Of a stretch of DNA of 64,000 nucleotides, positions 49,602 to 58,468 are shown piece after piece; positions within the stretch are counted from its first letter, which is position 1, and each line of letters opens with the position of its first letter. The DNA comes from Streptomyces gelaticus (GTDB lineage Bacteria > Actinomycetota > Actinomycetes > Streptomycetales > Streptomycetaceae). The notes under the pieces are model-generated. The model searched no databases. It had not been told where the DNA came from and saw only the letters and a program-made list of their open reading frames with translations. The stretch covers positions 43,543 through 107,542 of the forward strand of contig NZ_BMTF01000026.1 in NCBI RefSeq assembly GCF_014649535.1, in the 5' to 3' direction. The translations under genes and the position numbers were made by a program.

Positions 49602-49618
49602 ATGTACACCTGATACAT
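49602..49618. promoter_or_regulatory. Candidate toxin-antitoxin operator
   Basis: atgta-cacctga-tacat has 5-bp inverted arms and lies 8 bp before the antitoxin start, overlapping a TACATT -10-like box. Phd/YefM antitoxins usually autorepress at such sites. A TGCGCATA half-site is 16 bp upstream. Confidence 0.55.
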
Positions 49619-49625
49619 TCGCGAT

Positions 49626-49904
49626 ATGAGTGAGCCTGTCATCGAATCCATGGCGGAGGTTCGCCGTCACCTCGCCGATGTCATAGACCGTGCGCACCGG
49701 GACGACACCCCGACGATCATCACGCGCCGCGGCAGGCGTGAAGCCGTGCTGGTCGACATCGACGAGTACCTGCGCCTGAAGCAGGCCGCCGAACAGCACG
49801 AGGACGAGTGGCTGAACCGGCTGGCCGACGAGGCCGAGTCCGAGGGGCTGGACGGTTCGGTCTCCCTGGAGGAAATGGCCGCGCTCCTCCGATCGGCGCC
49901 CTGA
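49626..49904 (+). CDS. Type II antitoxin, Phd/YefM family
   Basis: The 92-residue protein has a Phd/YefM N-terminal DNA-binding fold (ESMAEVRRHLADVIDRAHRD, then PTIITRRGRREAVLVDIDEY) and an acidic helical toxin-binding tail. It is followed after 4 bp by the toxin gene. Together they form a small mobile module between unrelated genes. Confidence 0.92.
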   Translation: MSEPVIESMAEVRRHLADVIDRAHRDDTPTIITRRGRREAVLVDIDEYLRLKQAAEQHEDEWLNRLADEAESEGLDGSVSLEEMAALLRSAP

Positions 49905-49908
49905 CCGC

Positions 49909-50187
49909 ATGGGACACGTCACGCGATTCACCTCGCACGCACAACGGGACCTGCTGAAGATCCCTCGCCAGGACGCGCCGCGCATCCTCATCCGGCTCAG
50001 CGAGCTTCAGAAGGCGCTGGACACAGGCGATGTCGCGGCCTTCGACGTCAAGGCGCTCCAGGGTCATGCCGATCGCTGGCGGCTGAGAATCGGCGACTAC
50101 CGCGCCGTCTACACGATCGAGGATGGTCGGCTGATCCTCTGGGTGCTGACGGTCGGGCAGCGCCGCGAGGTCTACCGCGGCCGGTAA
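49909..50187 (+). CDS. Type II toxin, RelE/ParE family
   Basis: The 92-residue toxin has the RelE fold (RFTSHAQRDLLKIPRQDAPR, DVKALQGHADRWRLRIGDYR, AVYTIEDGRLILWVLTVGQR). WRLRIGDYRAVY matches the RelE core, and the C-terminal RREVY with Arg and Tyr supplies likely mRNA-cleavage residues. Adjacent to its antitoxin. Confidence 0.92.
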   Translation: MGHVTRFTSHAQRDLLKIPRQDAPRILIRLSELQKALDTGDVAAFDVKALQGHADRWRLRIGDYRAVYTIEDGRLILWVLTVGQRREVYRGR

Positions 50188-50279
50188 CAGCATTCGGCGG
50201 CCCGGCCCCCGGCCGACGCCGCGTGGGTGGTCGACCGCTGAACCGGGCGGGCGGCCCGAGCGGCCCGCGGATCAGGGTG

Positions 50280-52364
50280 TCAGGACGGGCACTCCGTCAG
50301 CTTCGGCTTGTTCGGCGGGGTCTTCCTGTTCAGCAGCGGGGCGAGGTGGTCGGCGTACAACTGCTCCCAGACCCCGTCGGTCATGATCTTCTTCAACGCC
50401 GAACACACCTCCCCCTTCAGCCCCTTCTCGTCCGGCTTCATGGCGACGCCGTAGCCCTCCGCGCCCGGACCGCTGTCCAGCCGCTTCAGCTGGGAGGGGT
50501 TTTTCTCGACGAACCCGGCGAGGATGACGTCGTCCGTGCTCACCGCGTAGACCGACGAAGTCGGGTCCAGGAGATCGCGTACGCACCGGTCGTAGCCGTT
50601 CGGCAGCGACGCCGTCATGTGGTAGCCCGCCTTGGGCAGCCATGACTCGTACGTCGAACTCCTCGCGGTACACACCTCGAACTGCTCGTTCCGCAGCATC
50701 CTGGAGTCGTCGATCGACGCCGTCTTCGCCTTCTTGCGGACCATGAAGCTCCGGCTGGCCACGTAGTACGGGCCGGCGAACGCGACGCTGTAGTCGGGTG
50801 CCTTCGCGTGCTTGCGCTCCGGCGTGATGCTGTAGGTGGCGATGACCAGATCCACATCGCCCTTCTGCAGTATCGTGCTGCGGTTCTCGCTGCTCACGGG
50901 CTCGAAGGTGACCCGGTCGCGGCTGTAGCCCATGTCGTGCGCGATGGCGTAGGCCACGTCGATCTCATAGCCGCGGTACGTGCCGTCCTTGGCCTTCTCG
51001 CTCAGTCCGGGCTGGTCGGCCTTGACGCCGACCTTCAGGATCGGGTGCGACTCGATGTACGGAGCCGACTCGGAACCCCGGCCCGGCCGGGCGCTCGTGC
51101 CCGCCTCGCCGTCCCCCCGCATCCGGTCCGCGGCGAACCATCCGAGACCGGCCAGCAGAGCCCCGCACACCACGGCCGCCGAGAGTTTCTGCCATCCCGG
51201 AACGCCCTTCTTCGGCTGCGGGGGCGGCGGAGGCGGAGGCGGTACCCGCGGGAGGACGGGTGGGGGCGGGGACTCGGGCTCAGGTACGGGGTCCGGTACG
51301 GGGCCCGGTACGGGGCCCGGTACGGGGCCCGGTACGGGGCCCGGCTTCGCGGCGGAACCGCGGAGGATCCTCCGCAGCATCTCCTCCGCCCTCTCGGCGC
51401 TCAGCCGCCGGCGCGGATCCTTGTGCATCAGCCGGAGCACGACCTCGGCCAGGTCCCCGCCGTGTTCCATCGGCAGCGGGTCGGACTGGCAGGCGGCGAC
51501 CAGGACCTCGTACTCGTTCGGCCGGTCGAAGGGGTGCCTGCCCTCGACCATCTCGTACAGCGTGACACCCAGCGACCACAGGTCGGAGGCGGGGGTCGCG
51601 GCGCTCTCCTGCGAGGTCTGGGCGAGCAGCTCCGGCGCCAGGTACTTGAAGGTGCCGATGAGCTCACCGGCCCTGGTGAGCGGAACAGCACCGTCGAAGG
51701 TCGCGATCCCGAAGTCCGCCAGGATCGCGAAGTCCTCCTTGGCGAAGAGGATGTTGGCCGGTTTCACGTCACGGTGGACCACCCGCGCCTCGTGGACCGC
51801 CCGCAGACCGCCCAGCACCTGGAGGCCGATCGCGGCCGTCCGCCGCACCGGAAGCCGCTGCTCCGCGCGCATCAGGTCCGCCAGCGAACGCGCGTCGAGC
51901 AGGTCCATCACGATCCAGACCTGGTTACCGGACTCGACCCGGTCGTGCACCGCGACCACGTTCGGGTGCCTGATCTTGGCGATGGCCGCGGCCTCCCGGC
52001 GGGCCCGCTGCATCATCTGCTCCTGCGTGGCCGCCCCGACGGCGTCCCGGCCCAGCAGGCCCTTGACCGCGACATGGCGGTCCAGGCGGGTGTCCAGCGC
52101 CTCCCAGACCTCGCCCATGCCGCCGCGCCCGAGGCTGTGCAGCAGCTCGTAACGGCCGTCGATCACATGGTGCGGTGCGGGGGCCGCCGCCCGGCCAGGC
52201 GACTCGGACAACGATGGATCCGACACCGAATCCGTGTCCGGCCACGACTGCGCGTGTTCGGTGGAGTCGCTCCGAAGGAAGTCGTCCGACCGGCCGCCGT
52301 CGGCGCCACGGTCTTCGCCCTGCCCGTGGTCCGCATCACGCCCGGCCGTACCCTCGCTGTGCAT
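50280..52364 (-). CDS. Membrane Ser/Thr protein kinase fused to extracellular solute-binding domain
   Basis: The 694-residue protein has a Ser/Thr kinase domain (about 69-335: LGRGGMGEVWEA; HRDVKPANILF; ADFGIATFDG; YLAPELL), a juxtamembrane (GPVP)n linker (341-357), a poly-Pro stretch and one TM helix (393-412). An extracellular SBP_bac_3 amino-acid-binding domain (about 440-690) follows, including LKVGVKADQPGLSEKAKDGT, YEIDVAYAIAHDMGYSRDRV and LVIATYSITPERKHAK. The fold is that of glutamine or polar amino-acid binding proteins, so the kinase probably responds to an external amino acid. It has no adjacent ABC transporter. Confidence 0.92.
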   Translation of the reverse strand: MHSEGTAGRDADHGQGEDRGADGGRSDDFLRSDSTEHAQSWPDTDSVSDPSLSESPGRAAAPAPHHVIDGRYELLHSLGRGGMGEVWEALDTRLDRHVAVKGLLGRDAVGAATQEQMMQRARREAAAIAKIRHPNVVAVHDRVESGNQVWIVMDLLDARSLADLMRAEQRLPVRRTAAIGLQVLGGLRAVHEARVVHRDVKPANILFAKEDFAILADFGIATFDGAVPLTRAGELIGTFKYLAPELLAQTSQESAATPASDLWSLGVTLYEMVEGRHPFDRPNEYEVLVAACQSDPLPMEHGGDLAEVVLRLMHKDPRRRLSAERAEEMLRRILRGSAAKPGPVPGPVPGPVPGPVPDPVPEPESPPPPVLPRVPPPPPPPPQPKKGVPGWQKLSAAVVCGALLAGLGWFAADRMRGDGEAGTSARPGRGSESAPYIESHPILKVGVKADQPGLSEKAKDGTYRGYEIDVAYAIAHDMGYSRDRVTFEPVSSENRSTILQKGDVDLVIATYSITPERKHAKAPDYSVAFAGPYYVASRSFMVRKKAKTASIDDSRMLRNEQFEVCTARSSTYESWLPKAGYHMTASLPNGYDRCVRDLLDPTSSVYAVSTDDVILAGFVEKNPSQLKRLDSGPGAEGYGVAMKPDEKGLKGEVCSALKKIMTDGVWEQLYADHLAPLLNRKTPPNKPKLTECPS
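51283..51342. repeat. Five 12-bp tandem repeats inside kinase gene
   Basis: ggtacggggccc is repeated four times exactly (51295-51342), preceded by one copy with a single change (51283-51294). It encodes Gly-Pro-Val-Pro units of the linker. Near-identical DNA within a GC-rich coding region suggests recent slippage and strain-to-strain length variation. Confidence 0.85.
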
Positions 52365-52497
52365 GCGACCCCCTGTGGACTACATGGAGGCAACAGACTA
52401 GACGCTCGGCCAGGTACCGGAGTGGCCCTTAGCACTTGCGATTCGGTCACTTCCGGGGCGTCTTCCGGACCACCGCCGGGCCCCCCGCCGCCCGCGC

Positions 52498-52992
52498 TCA
52501 CCCCTCGGCGAACCGCTCTCCGCACCGGCTGCAGAACACCGGCTCCGGGTCCTGCGAGAGCCGGCCGCACGCCGGGCAGACCCGGTCCAGCATGCAGGGC
52601 GCATCGCCGCCTTCGTACGACACGGCGGGGGCGGCCGCGGACCTGATCGTGAGGCCGGGGCGGCGGCGGTGAACGGTCAGGTAGACGAGGCCGTCCGGGC
52701 CGGCGGCGAGGGCGCGGCGGGAGGTCCGGGGCAGCCAGGCGACGGTGGCGGGCGTCAACTCCAATGAGTCGTCCCCCGCCTCGATCCGGCCGTTGCCCGC
52801 GATGACGACCAGAAGGACGTCCAGCACGTCCTCCTGGTGCGCACCGACCTCGCCGCCGGGCGGCAGACGCACCAGGTTGGCATCCAACTCACGGCCTTGC
52901 TCGGCCAGTTGCCACAACGCGCCGCGTCGGTCGCGGGACACGTCGCGGAGCAGCTCGTCGAATACTGCCAGAACGCGCGGTACGGAAGTCAC
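52498..52992 (-). CDS. Cupin-domain protein with C-terminal zinc ribbon
   Basis: The 164-residue protein has a cupin-like part (NLVRLPPGGEVGAHQEDVLD, VLLVVIAGNGRIEAGDDSLE) followed by a zinc ribbon (CPACGRLSQDPEPVFCSRCG). The two CxxC pairs are intact. GTG at 52992 is chosen, though the ribosome site is weak. The gene is divergent from the amidase. Unknown function; possibly a small-molecule or metal sensor. Confidence 0.75.
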   Translation of the reverse strand: MTSVPRVLAVFDELLRDVSRDRRGALWQLAEQGRELDANLVRLPPGGEVGAHQEDVLDVLLVVIAGNGRIEAGDDSLELTPATVAWLPRTSRRALAAGPDGLVYLTVHRRRPGLTIRSAAAPAVSYEGGDAPCMLDRVCPACGRLSQDPEPVFCSRCGERFAEG

Positions 52993-53171
52993 GGCACTCA
53001 GGCTACGTCGCACGGGGGCGGTGCCGGGCTGTCGTACCGGCATGGGAAGCTGTGGCTCCGCTGTGTGCGCGCGCCGGCACTCGTACCCCCCACTGGTCAC
53101 CTGTGACCTGTGCCGTCGCTTGTCGCAGCGGGTCATGGCACAGATATCGAAGACGATCCTTGGGGTACGAC

Positions 53172-55487
53172 TTGAGATCGAAGCGCAGAATCCCGAACCA
53201 GCTCTTCTCGAAGCGAAGAATCTGGATCACGGCCGCAGTGGCCACATCGGCGGTCGCCGGTGTCCTGGTCTTCGAGGGGGTGACGGGCAACTCCTCGGTG
53301 GACACCGACGCCAAGTCCGGCCCGACGAAGACCGATGTGCGCGGCACCTCGCTTAAGGTCGGCGGCGACGGCACGTCCGCCGTTCTGGCACAGCGGGACA
53401 CCGCACCGTTCAGCATGCTGGGCGTCACCTGGACCGACCCCGCGGCGAAGATCACCGGAGCCGTCGAGGTCCGCACCAAGTCCGCTTCCAGCGGGAACTG
53501 GACGTCCTGGATGCCGCTCGAAACCGACCTGGACGGGCGGGCGGAGACCGGCCGGTCCGGCGTACGGGGAAGCACCGAGCCCCGCTGGGTGGGGCCCTCC
53601 AACGGTGTGGAAGTACGGATCAACGCGGGCGGCAAGGTCTCCACGAAGCTGCCCGCGGGGCTGCGGCTGGACACCGTGGACCCGGGCCGGGGCGGCTCGC
53701 TCGCCGCGGACCCGGCCGCCTTCGCGGCCGACCTGCCCGCCGAGGACCCGTCGGCCACGCCCACCACCGAACCGACCGACCCGGTCCCGTCCGACCCGGC
53801 CACGCCGGGCGACGGCACGGAACCGCCCGTCGAGCCCACGCCGTCCGACCCGGCGTCACCGACCCCGTCCGAACCGGCCACCCAGGAGCCCACCGGCCCG
53901 GCGAGCCCGAGCCCCTCGGCGTCGTCGAGCTCCTCCCCGGCCGCGACCCTGCCGCCCGCGCCGCCGTCGACCGTGCCGAAGCCGCCCATCACCTCGCGGG
54001 CCGGCTGGGGCGCCGACGAGTCGATCAGCCCGGAGGCACCGGAGTACACCGACACCGTCAAGGCCGTCTTCGTCCACCACACGGCCGGGACCAACACCTA
54101 CTCGTGCGCCGACTCCGCGGCCGTCGTGCGCAGCGTGTACGCGTACCACGTCAAGAGCAACGGCTGGAAGGACATCGGCTACAACTTCCTGGTCGACAAG
54201 TGCGGGACGATCTTCGAGGGCCGTAAGGGCGGTGTGGACCGGCCGGTGTTCGGTGCGCACACCTACGGCTTCAACCGGGATTCGGCCGGCGTCGCGGTGA
54301 TCGGCAGCTACACGGACGCGGCCGCGCCCAGCGCGGTGACCACGGCGGTGGCCCGGATCGCCGCGTGGAAGCTCGGCCAGTACAAGGGCGACCCGGCGGG
54401 CAGCACCGTGCTCACCGCGGGCGCCACCGGCAGCAACCTCGCCGGCACCAAGTTCACCGCCGGGACGCAGTACTCCTTCAAGCAGATCTCCGGCCACCGC
54501 GACGGCTTCGCGACCGAGTGCCCCGGCACCAAGCTGTACGGGCAACTGCCCACGATCCGCAGCCTCGCCGCGGGCCCCGTCACCGGGCTGGCCGTCAAGT
54601 CGGTGACCGGCGCCGGGCTCTCGGGCACGACGTACTACACCAGGTCCGCGGTCACCGTGGGCTGGTCGGCGAGCACCCCGAGCGTGTTCATCTCCAAGTA
54701 CGAGCTGCTGGTCGACGGCAAGTCCGTCGCCACCACCGCGGGCACGGCCACCTCCGCGTCGGCCACCCTCGCCCTCGGCTCGCACCAGGTCCAGATCCGC
54801 GCCACCCACCAGTCGGGCAAGGTCACCACGTCGGCGTCGGCGACCGTGGTCGCCGAGCAGACGGCGCCCTCGTTCTCCACCAAGCCGAACCTGGCACTGC
54901 GCACCGGCACGGTGAACACCACGGCCGTCCCGCTCACCCTGAAGTGGAAGGCCACCGACGCCGCCTCGCTCAAGGAGGTCCGGCTCACCGCACCGGTGGC
55001 CAAGACCTACGGCCCGACGACCACCAGCGCCTCACACACCGCCAAGTCCGGCGCGGCGACCACCTGGTCCATGAAGGCGTACGACCAGGCGGGCAACACG
55101 GCCACCGCCTCGGTCGCCGGTACGCCGGTCATCGTGCAGGAGAGCTCGGCGACCAGGTCCGGTACGTGGACGACGCGGTCCTCGTCGAGCTACCTCGGTG
55201 GCAAGTCGTACTCCAGCTCCTCGAAGGGTGCCGCGCTGAGCTGGACGTTCACCGGCCGCTCGGTCGCCCTGGTGGCCTCCCGGGCCACCACTTCCGGGCA
55301 GATGTACGTCTATGTGGACGGGGTGAAGGTGTCCACGGTGGATCTGAAGTCCAGCACCACCAAGTACCGCGACGCGCTGTGGACGAAGAGCTGGTCGTCC
55401 AGCGCCAAGCACACCGTCAAGATCGTCGTCGTCGCCACCTCGGGCCGGCCGACGGTCACCACCGACGGCATCGTGTACCTGAAGTAG
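53172..55487 (+). CDS. Peptidoglycan amidase with PGRP domain, exported
   Basis: The 771-residue exported protein has an N-terminal signal anchor (RIWITAAVATSAVAGVLVFEG), a stretch with WTDPAAKITGAVEVRTKSA, and a Pro/Ser/Thr-rich linker. A PGRP/amidase-2 domain with Zn-binding HHTAGTNTYSCADSAA and later GHRDGFATECPGTKLYGQLP follows (about residues 290-470). C-terminal Ig-like and wall-binding repeats end TVTTDGIVYLK. It probably cleaves the N-acetylmuramoyl-L-alanine bond. TTG at 53172 with GGGG upstream is the chosen start. A strong terminator follows. Confidence 0.9.
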   Translation: MRSKRRIPNQLFSKRRIWITAAVATSAVAGVLVFEGVTGNSSVDTDAKSGPTKTDVRGTSLKVGGDGTSAVLAQRDTAPFSMLGVTWTDPAAKITGAVEVRTKSASSGNWTSWMPLETDLDGRAETGRSGVRGSTEPRWVGPSNGVEVRINAGGKVSTKLPAGLRLDTVDPGRGGSLAADPAAFAADLPAEDPSATPTTEPTDPVPSDPATPGDGTEPPVEPTPSDPASPTPSEPATQEPTGPASPSPSASSSSSPAATLPPAPPSTVPKPPITSRAGWGADESISPEAPEYTDTVKAVFVHHTAGTNTYSCADSAAVVRSVYAYHVKSNGWKDIGYNFLVDKCGTIFEGRKGGVDRPVFGAHTYGFNRDSAGVAVIGSYTDAAAPSAVTTAVARIAAWKLGQYKGDPAGSTVLTAGATGSNLAGTKFTAGTQYSFKQISGHRDGFATECPGTKLYGQLPTIRSLAAGPVTGLAVKSVTGAGLSGTTYYTRSAVTVGWSASTPSVFISKYELLVDGKSVATTAGTATSASATLALGSHQVQIRATHQSGKVTTSASATVVAEQTAPSFSTKPNLALRTGTVNTTAVPLTLKWKATDAASLKEVRLTAPVAKTYGPTTTSASHTAKSGAATTWSMKAYDQAGNTATASVAGTPVIVQESSATRSGTWTTRSSSSYLGGKSYSSSSKGAALSWTFTGRSVALVASRATTSGQMYVYVDGVKVSTVDLKSSTTKYRDALWTKSWSSSAKHTVKIVVVATSGRPTVTTDGIVYLK

Positions 55488-55513
55488 CCGGTAACCGGCA
55501 ACCCGCACGACGC

Positions 55514-55542
55514 ACTGCCCCCGGCGCTCCGCCGGGGGCAGT
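55514..55542 (+). terminator. Amidase gene terminator
   Basis: actgcccccggc (55514-55525) pairs with gccgggggcagt (55531-55542): perfect 12-bp stem, 5-nt loop, 27 bp after the amidase stop. Confidence 0.88.
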
Positions 55543-55589
55543 CGCATGCCGGTCACCCTGCTCCACCAGGGCCTCTCGCCCCGGCCGGG

Positions 55590-55679
55590 TCACGCCCCGG
55601 CGGCGGCCGCCACGGCGACGACGACGAACATCAGCACGAGCACGGCCGCCATGATGCGGTTTCTGGTCTTCGGATCCAC
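55590..55679 (-). CDS. Small hydrophobic membrane protein
   Basis: A 29-residue ORF with GTG start: a short charged N-terminus (DPKTRNRI) and a single hydrophobic helix (MAAVLVLMFVVVAVAAAAGA). GGAGG abuts the GTG, closer than normal, so the start may be ATG at the tenth codon. Similar short 'DPKTRNR' membrane proteins are found in Streptomyces as hypothetical genes. It lies upstream of the amidase terminator in the opposite direction. Confidence 0.55.
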   Translation of the reverse strand: MDPKTRNRIMAAVLVLMFVVVAVAAAAGA

Positions 55680-55701
55680 CCTCCGAGCCTAACCGCCGGT
55701 C

Positions 55702-56277
55702 TCAGTGCCCCAGCGACCAGGATGCGACCACCTCGTACCTGGGCCGCTCGCCCGGTACCCCCGAGTCCGGCAGATTGCTGCGTACGAGGGCCATCTCGCC
55801 GACCTCCCAGCCGGTGCCCTCGAAGCCCGCGAGCGCCTCGACGCAGGGGCGCAGGTCGGCCTCGGCGCGGCGGCTGCGGGCGAGGGTGAGGTGCGGGCTG
55901 TAGCGGCGGTGCTCGTCCATCGGGATGCCGGCGCGGCGGGCGGCGGCACCGGCGCGCTCGGCGAGCAGCCGCAGCGTGTCGAGCGCGCCCGCGGCCCCCA
56001 CCCAGAGCGCCCGCCCGCCGAACCGGCCGGCGCCGTGGATCCGCAGCGGGAAGGGCTCGGTGCGGCGGGCGGCCCGGGAGAGGCGCTCCTCCAGTTCGGG
56101 CAGCAGTTCCTCGTCCACGGGCCCGAGGAAGGCCAGCGTGAAGTGCCAGGCGGGCACACCGGTCCAGCGAAGGTGCCGGGCCTCGGGCAGCGCGTGCAGC
56201 GGGGCGATCGCACGGCGCAGTTCCTCGACGGCGGGGGCGGGCGGCAGCACGGCAACGAAGAGTCTGAGACGGCTCAT
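55702..56277 (-). CDS. thpR: RNA 2',3'-cyclic phosphodiesterase (2H family)
   Basis: The 191-residue protein has two HxTL motifs, HFTLAF (about residue 45) and HLTLAR (about residue 127), the catalytic histidine pair of the 2H phosphoesterase/ThpR-LigT family. It hydrolyses 2',3'-cyclic phosphate to 2'-phosphate on RNA or nucleotides in vitro. The start ATG has no strong site. It is divergent from the Uma2 gene. Confidence 0.93.
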   Translation of the reverse strand: MSRLRLFVAVLPPAPAVEELRRAIAPLHALPEARHLRWTGVPAWHFTLAFLGPVDEELLPELEERLSRAARRTEPFPLRIHGAGRFGGRALWVGAAGALDTLRLLAERAGAAARRAGIPMDEHRRYSPHLTLARSRRAEADLRPCVEALAGFEGTGWEVGEMALVRSNLPDSGVPGERPRYEVVASWSLGH

Positions 56278-56378
56278 GGGCCGAGTGTCGCACCGTACCG
56301 GCGTGTCCAGGTCTCCGTACGTATCGTTGTACTACGCGGGCTGCCCGCGCCCGCACGGCAGCGGGGAGGAGCGCCACG

Positions 56379-56963
56379 GTGACCGTCGTAGAGACCGACA
56401 GGATCGACATGGCCGACAGCAGCGACAAGCGCACTCTGGACATGATGTTCGAGTGGCTTGAGCCCACCCCCGAGGGATTCAAGGTCGAGATCGTCGAGGG
56501 GAACATCTATCTGTCGCCGCAACGGGACACCCACTGGGAGGTCATTTTCGACATCGTCGAACAGCTCCGTGCCAGGTACCCGCGGAAGCGGTTGAAGTCC
56601 GACGTGCGTATCGACTTTCCGGGACGCCTCAATGGCTTCGCCTCCGACGTCGTGGCCCTGTCCGAGGAGGCCACCAAGGACGCGAGCGGCCGCTGGCGCT
56701 ACCAGGACATCGAGTTGGTCGCCGAGGTGATCTCCAAGGACACCGCCGCCAACGACTACGGATCGAAGAAGGCCACCTACGCCACCGCCGGTGTACCCGT
56801 GTACCTCATCGTCGACCCGTACACCGGCACGTGGCACCTCCACACGCTCCCGAAGGAGGACGAGTACCGCAGCGTACTGAGCCTCGACTTCGGCACCCCG
56901 GTCGACCTCACCTCGACCGTGGTGGGCCTCACCCTGGAGACCGGCGACTTCCCCCGCGACTGA
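56379..56963 (+). CDS. Uma2-family (DUF820) putative endonuclease, second copy
   Basis: The 194-residue protein shows VEIVEGNIYLSPQRDTHWEV, FASDVVALSEEA, ELVAEVISKDTAANDYGSKK and VPVYLIVDPYTGTW, the Uma2 layout with a conserved Glu in EVISKD and Lys further on. GTG start after GGGGAGGAGCGCCACG. It is a divergent paralogue of the gene at 41789, not a recent duplicate. Confidence 0.9.
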   Translation: MTVVETDRIDMADSSDKRTLDMMFEWLEPTPEGFKVEIVEGNIYLSPQRDTHWEVIFDIVEQLRARYPRKRLKSDVRIDFPGRLNGFASDVVALSEEATKDASGRWRYQDIELVAEVISKDTAANDYGSKKATYATAGVPVYLIVDPYTGTWHLHTLPKEDEYRSVLSLDFGTPVDLTSTVVGLTLETGDFPRD

Positions 56964-57038
56964 CGCTTCCCGGCACGCGGCACGGCCTCACCGGCGAGCA
57001 CCGGTCGGGGCCGTGCCACATGCCTCGTCGAACGACGC

Positions 57039-58373
57039 TCACGCCGCCGTGGCCAGCTCCTCCCGGGGGACGAACCGGACGTGCGGGCGGCCGGGCCGCA
57101 GGTCGACGCGGAGGCGCAGGCCGCCGACGCGGGCCAGCACGATGCCGACGCCGACTGCGGCCACCAGCGAGAACGCGCCGCCGACGGCCATGCCCGTACG
57201 GACCCCGTAGGCGTCGCTGATCCAGCCGACGATCGGGGCGCCCACCGGCGTACCGCCGGCGAAGACCATCATGTACAGGCTCATGACCCGGCCGCGCATG
57301 GCCGGGTCGGCGGCCATCTGGACGCTCGTGTTCGCGCTGATGTTGGTCGTCAGGCCGATCATGCCGATCGGGACCAGCAGGATCGCGAAGAGCCAGACGG
57401 ACGGCGACAGGGACGCGATGATCTCCAGCAGACCGAACGCCGTACCCGCGGCCACCAGCATCCGCAGCCGGGAGGAGCGGCGGCGGGCGGCGAGCAGGGC
57501 ACCGGCGAGGGAGCCGGCCGCCATGAGGATGTTGAAGAACGAGTACATCCCAGCGCCGCCGTGGAAGATCTCGTCCGCGAAGGCCGTGAGCCAGATCGGG
57601 AAGTTGAACCCGAACGTGCCGACGAAGCCGACCAGGACGATCGGCCAGATCAGCTCGGGGCGGCCGGACACGTAGCGCAGGCCCTCCCGCAGCTGGCCCT
57701 TGGCCCGGGGGACGACGGTGGTCCTGTGCAGTTCGCCGGGACGCATCATCAGCAGGCCGATGAGCGGGGCGGCGAAGGACAGGCCGTTGAACATGAAGGC
57801 CCAGCCGCTGCCGACCGTGGTGATCAGGACACCCGCGACCGCCGGGCCGATGAGCCGGGCCGACTGGAAGTTCGCCGAGTTGAGACTGACCGCGTTGCGC
57901 AGCTGGGCGGGTCCGACCATCTCGGACACGAACGACTGGCGGGCGGGGTTGTCGACCACCGTCACCATGCCGAGCAGGAACGCGATGAGGTAGACGTGCC
58001 ATACCTGGACCACGCCGGAGAGCGTGAGCACCGCGAGGGCGATCCCGCACAGGCCGAGCGCCGCCTGGCTGACGAGGAGAAGCTTCCGCTTCGGCAGGCG
58101 GTCCGCGATGACACCGCCGTAGAGGCCGAACAGAAGCATGGGAAGGAATTGGAGGGCCGTGGTGATACCGACGGCGGTGGCGGACCCGGTGAGGCTCAGC
58201 ACGAGCCAGTCCTGCGTGATGCGGGACATCCAGGTACCGGTGTTGGAGATCACGGCGCCCGTGGCGAACAGGCGGTAGTTACGGATCTTCAGCGACGAGA
58301 AGGTCCCGCCGGGCTTGCTCTCGTGGGTGGAAGTCGGTGCGGGGGCGGAGTCTGCTCCGGATCCCGAACTCAA
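57039..58373 (-). CDS. MFS transporter (EntS/MdfA-like drug efflux)
   Basis: The 444-residue, twelve-helix MFS protein has the motif-A-like loop GVIADRLPKRKLLL between TM2 and TM3 and segments RNYRLFATGAVISNTGTWM, DNPARQSFVSEMVGP, and RGRVMSLYMMVFAGGTPVGA. These match the DHA3/EntS-type efflux branch used for drugs or siderophores. The start is TTG 58373 with AGGAGG 10 nt upstream. Coupled by proximity (95 bp) to the MarR gene upstream in the same direction. Confidence 0.92.
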   Translation of the reverse strand: MSSGSGADSAPAPTSTHESKPGGTFSSLKIRNYRLFATGAVISNTGTWMSRITQDWLVLSLTGSATAVGITTALQFLPMLLFGLYGGVIADRLPKRKLLLVSQAALGLCGIALAVLTLSGVVQVWHVYLIAFLLGMVTVVDNPARQSFVSEMVGPAQLRNAVSLNSANFQSARLIGPAVAGVLITTVGSGWAFMFNGLSFAAPLIGLLMMRPGELHRTTVVPRAKGQLREGLRYVSGRPELIWPIVLVGFVGTFGFNFPIWLTAFADEIFHGGAGMYSFFNILMAAGSLAGALLAARRRSSRLRMLVAAGTAFGLLEIIASLSPSVWLFAILLVPIGMIGLTTNISANTSVQMAADPAMRGRVMSLYMMVFAGGTPVGAPIVGWISDAYGVRTGMAVGGAFSLVAAVGVGIVLARVGGLRLRVDLRPGRPHVRFVPREELATAA

Positions 58374-58468
58374 AGGGGTTCGCCTCCTCGGGCATATACA
58401 TTTCGCTGACTGACGAGGTGCGGCGGTACGGGAGGCGCGCCGGCTGTGGTCCGGCGCGGCCCGCCCCG

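Noticed and set aside
53000..53171. c-di-AMP (ydaO) riboswitch before the amidase
   Set aside because: The upstream 170 bp overlap a divergent gene start and lack the conserved ydaO core.
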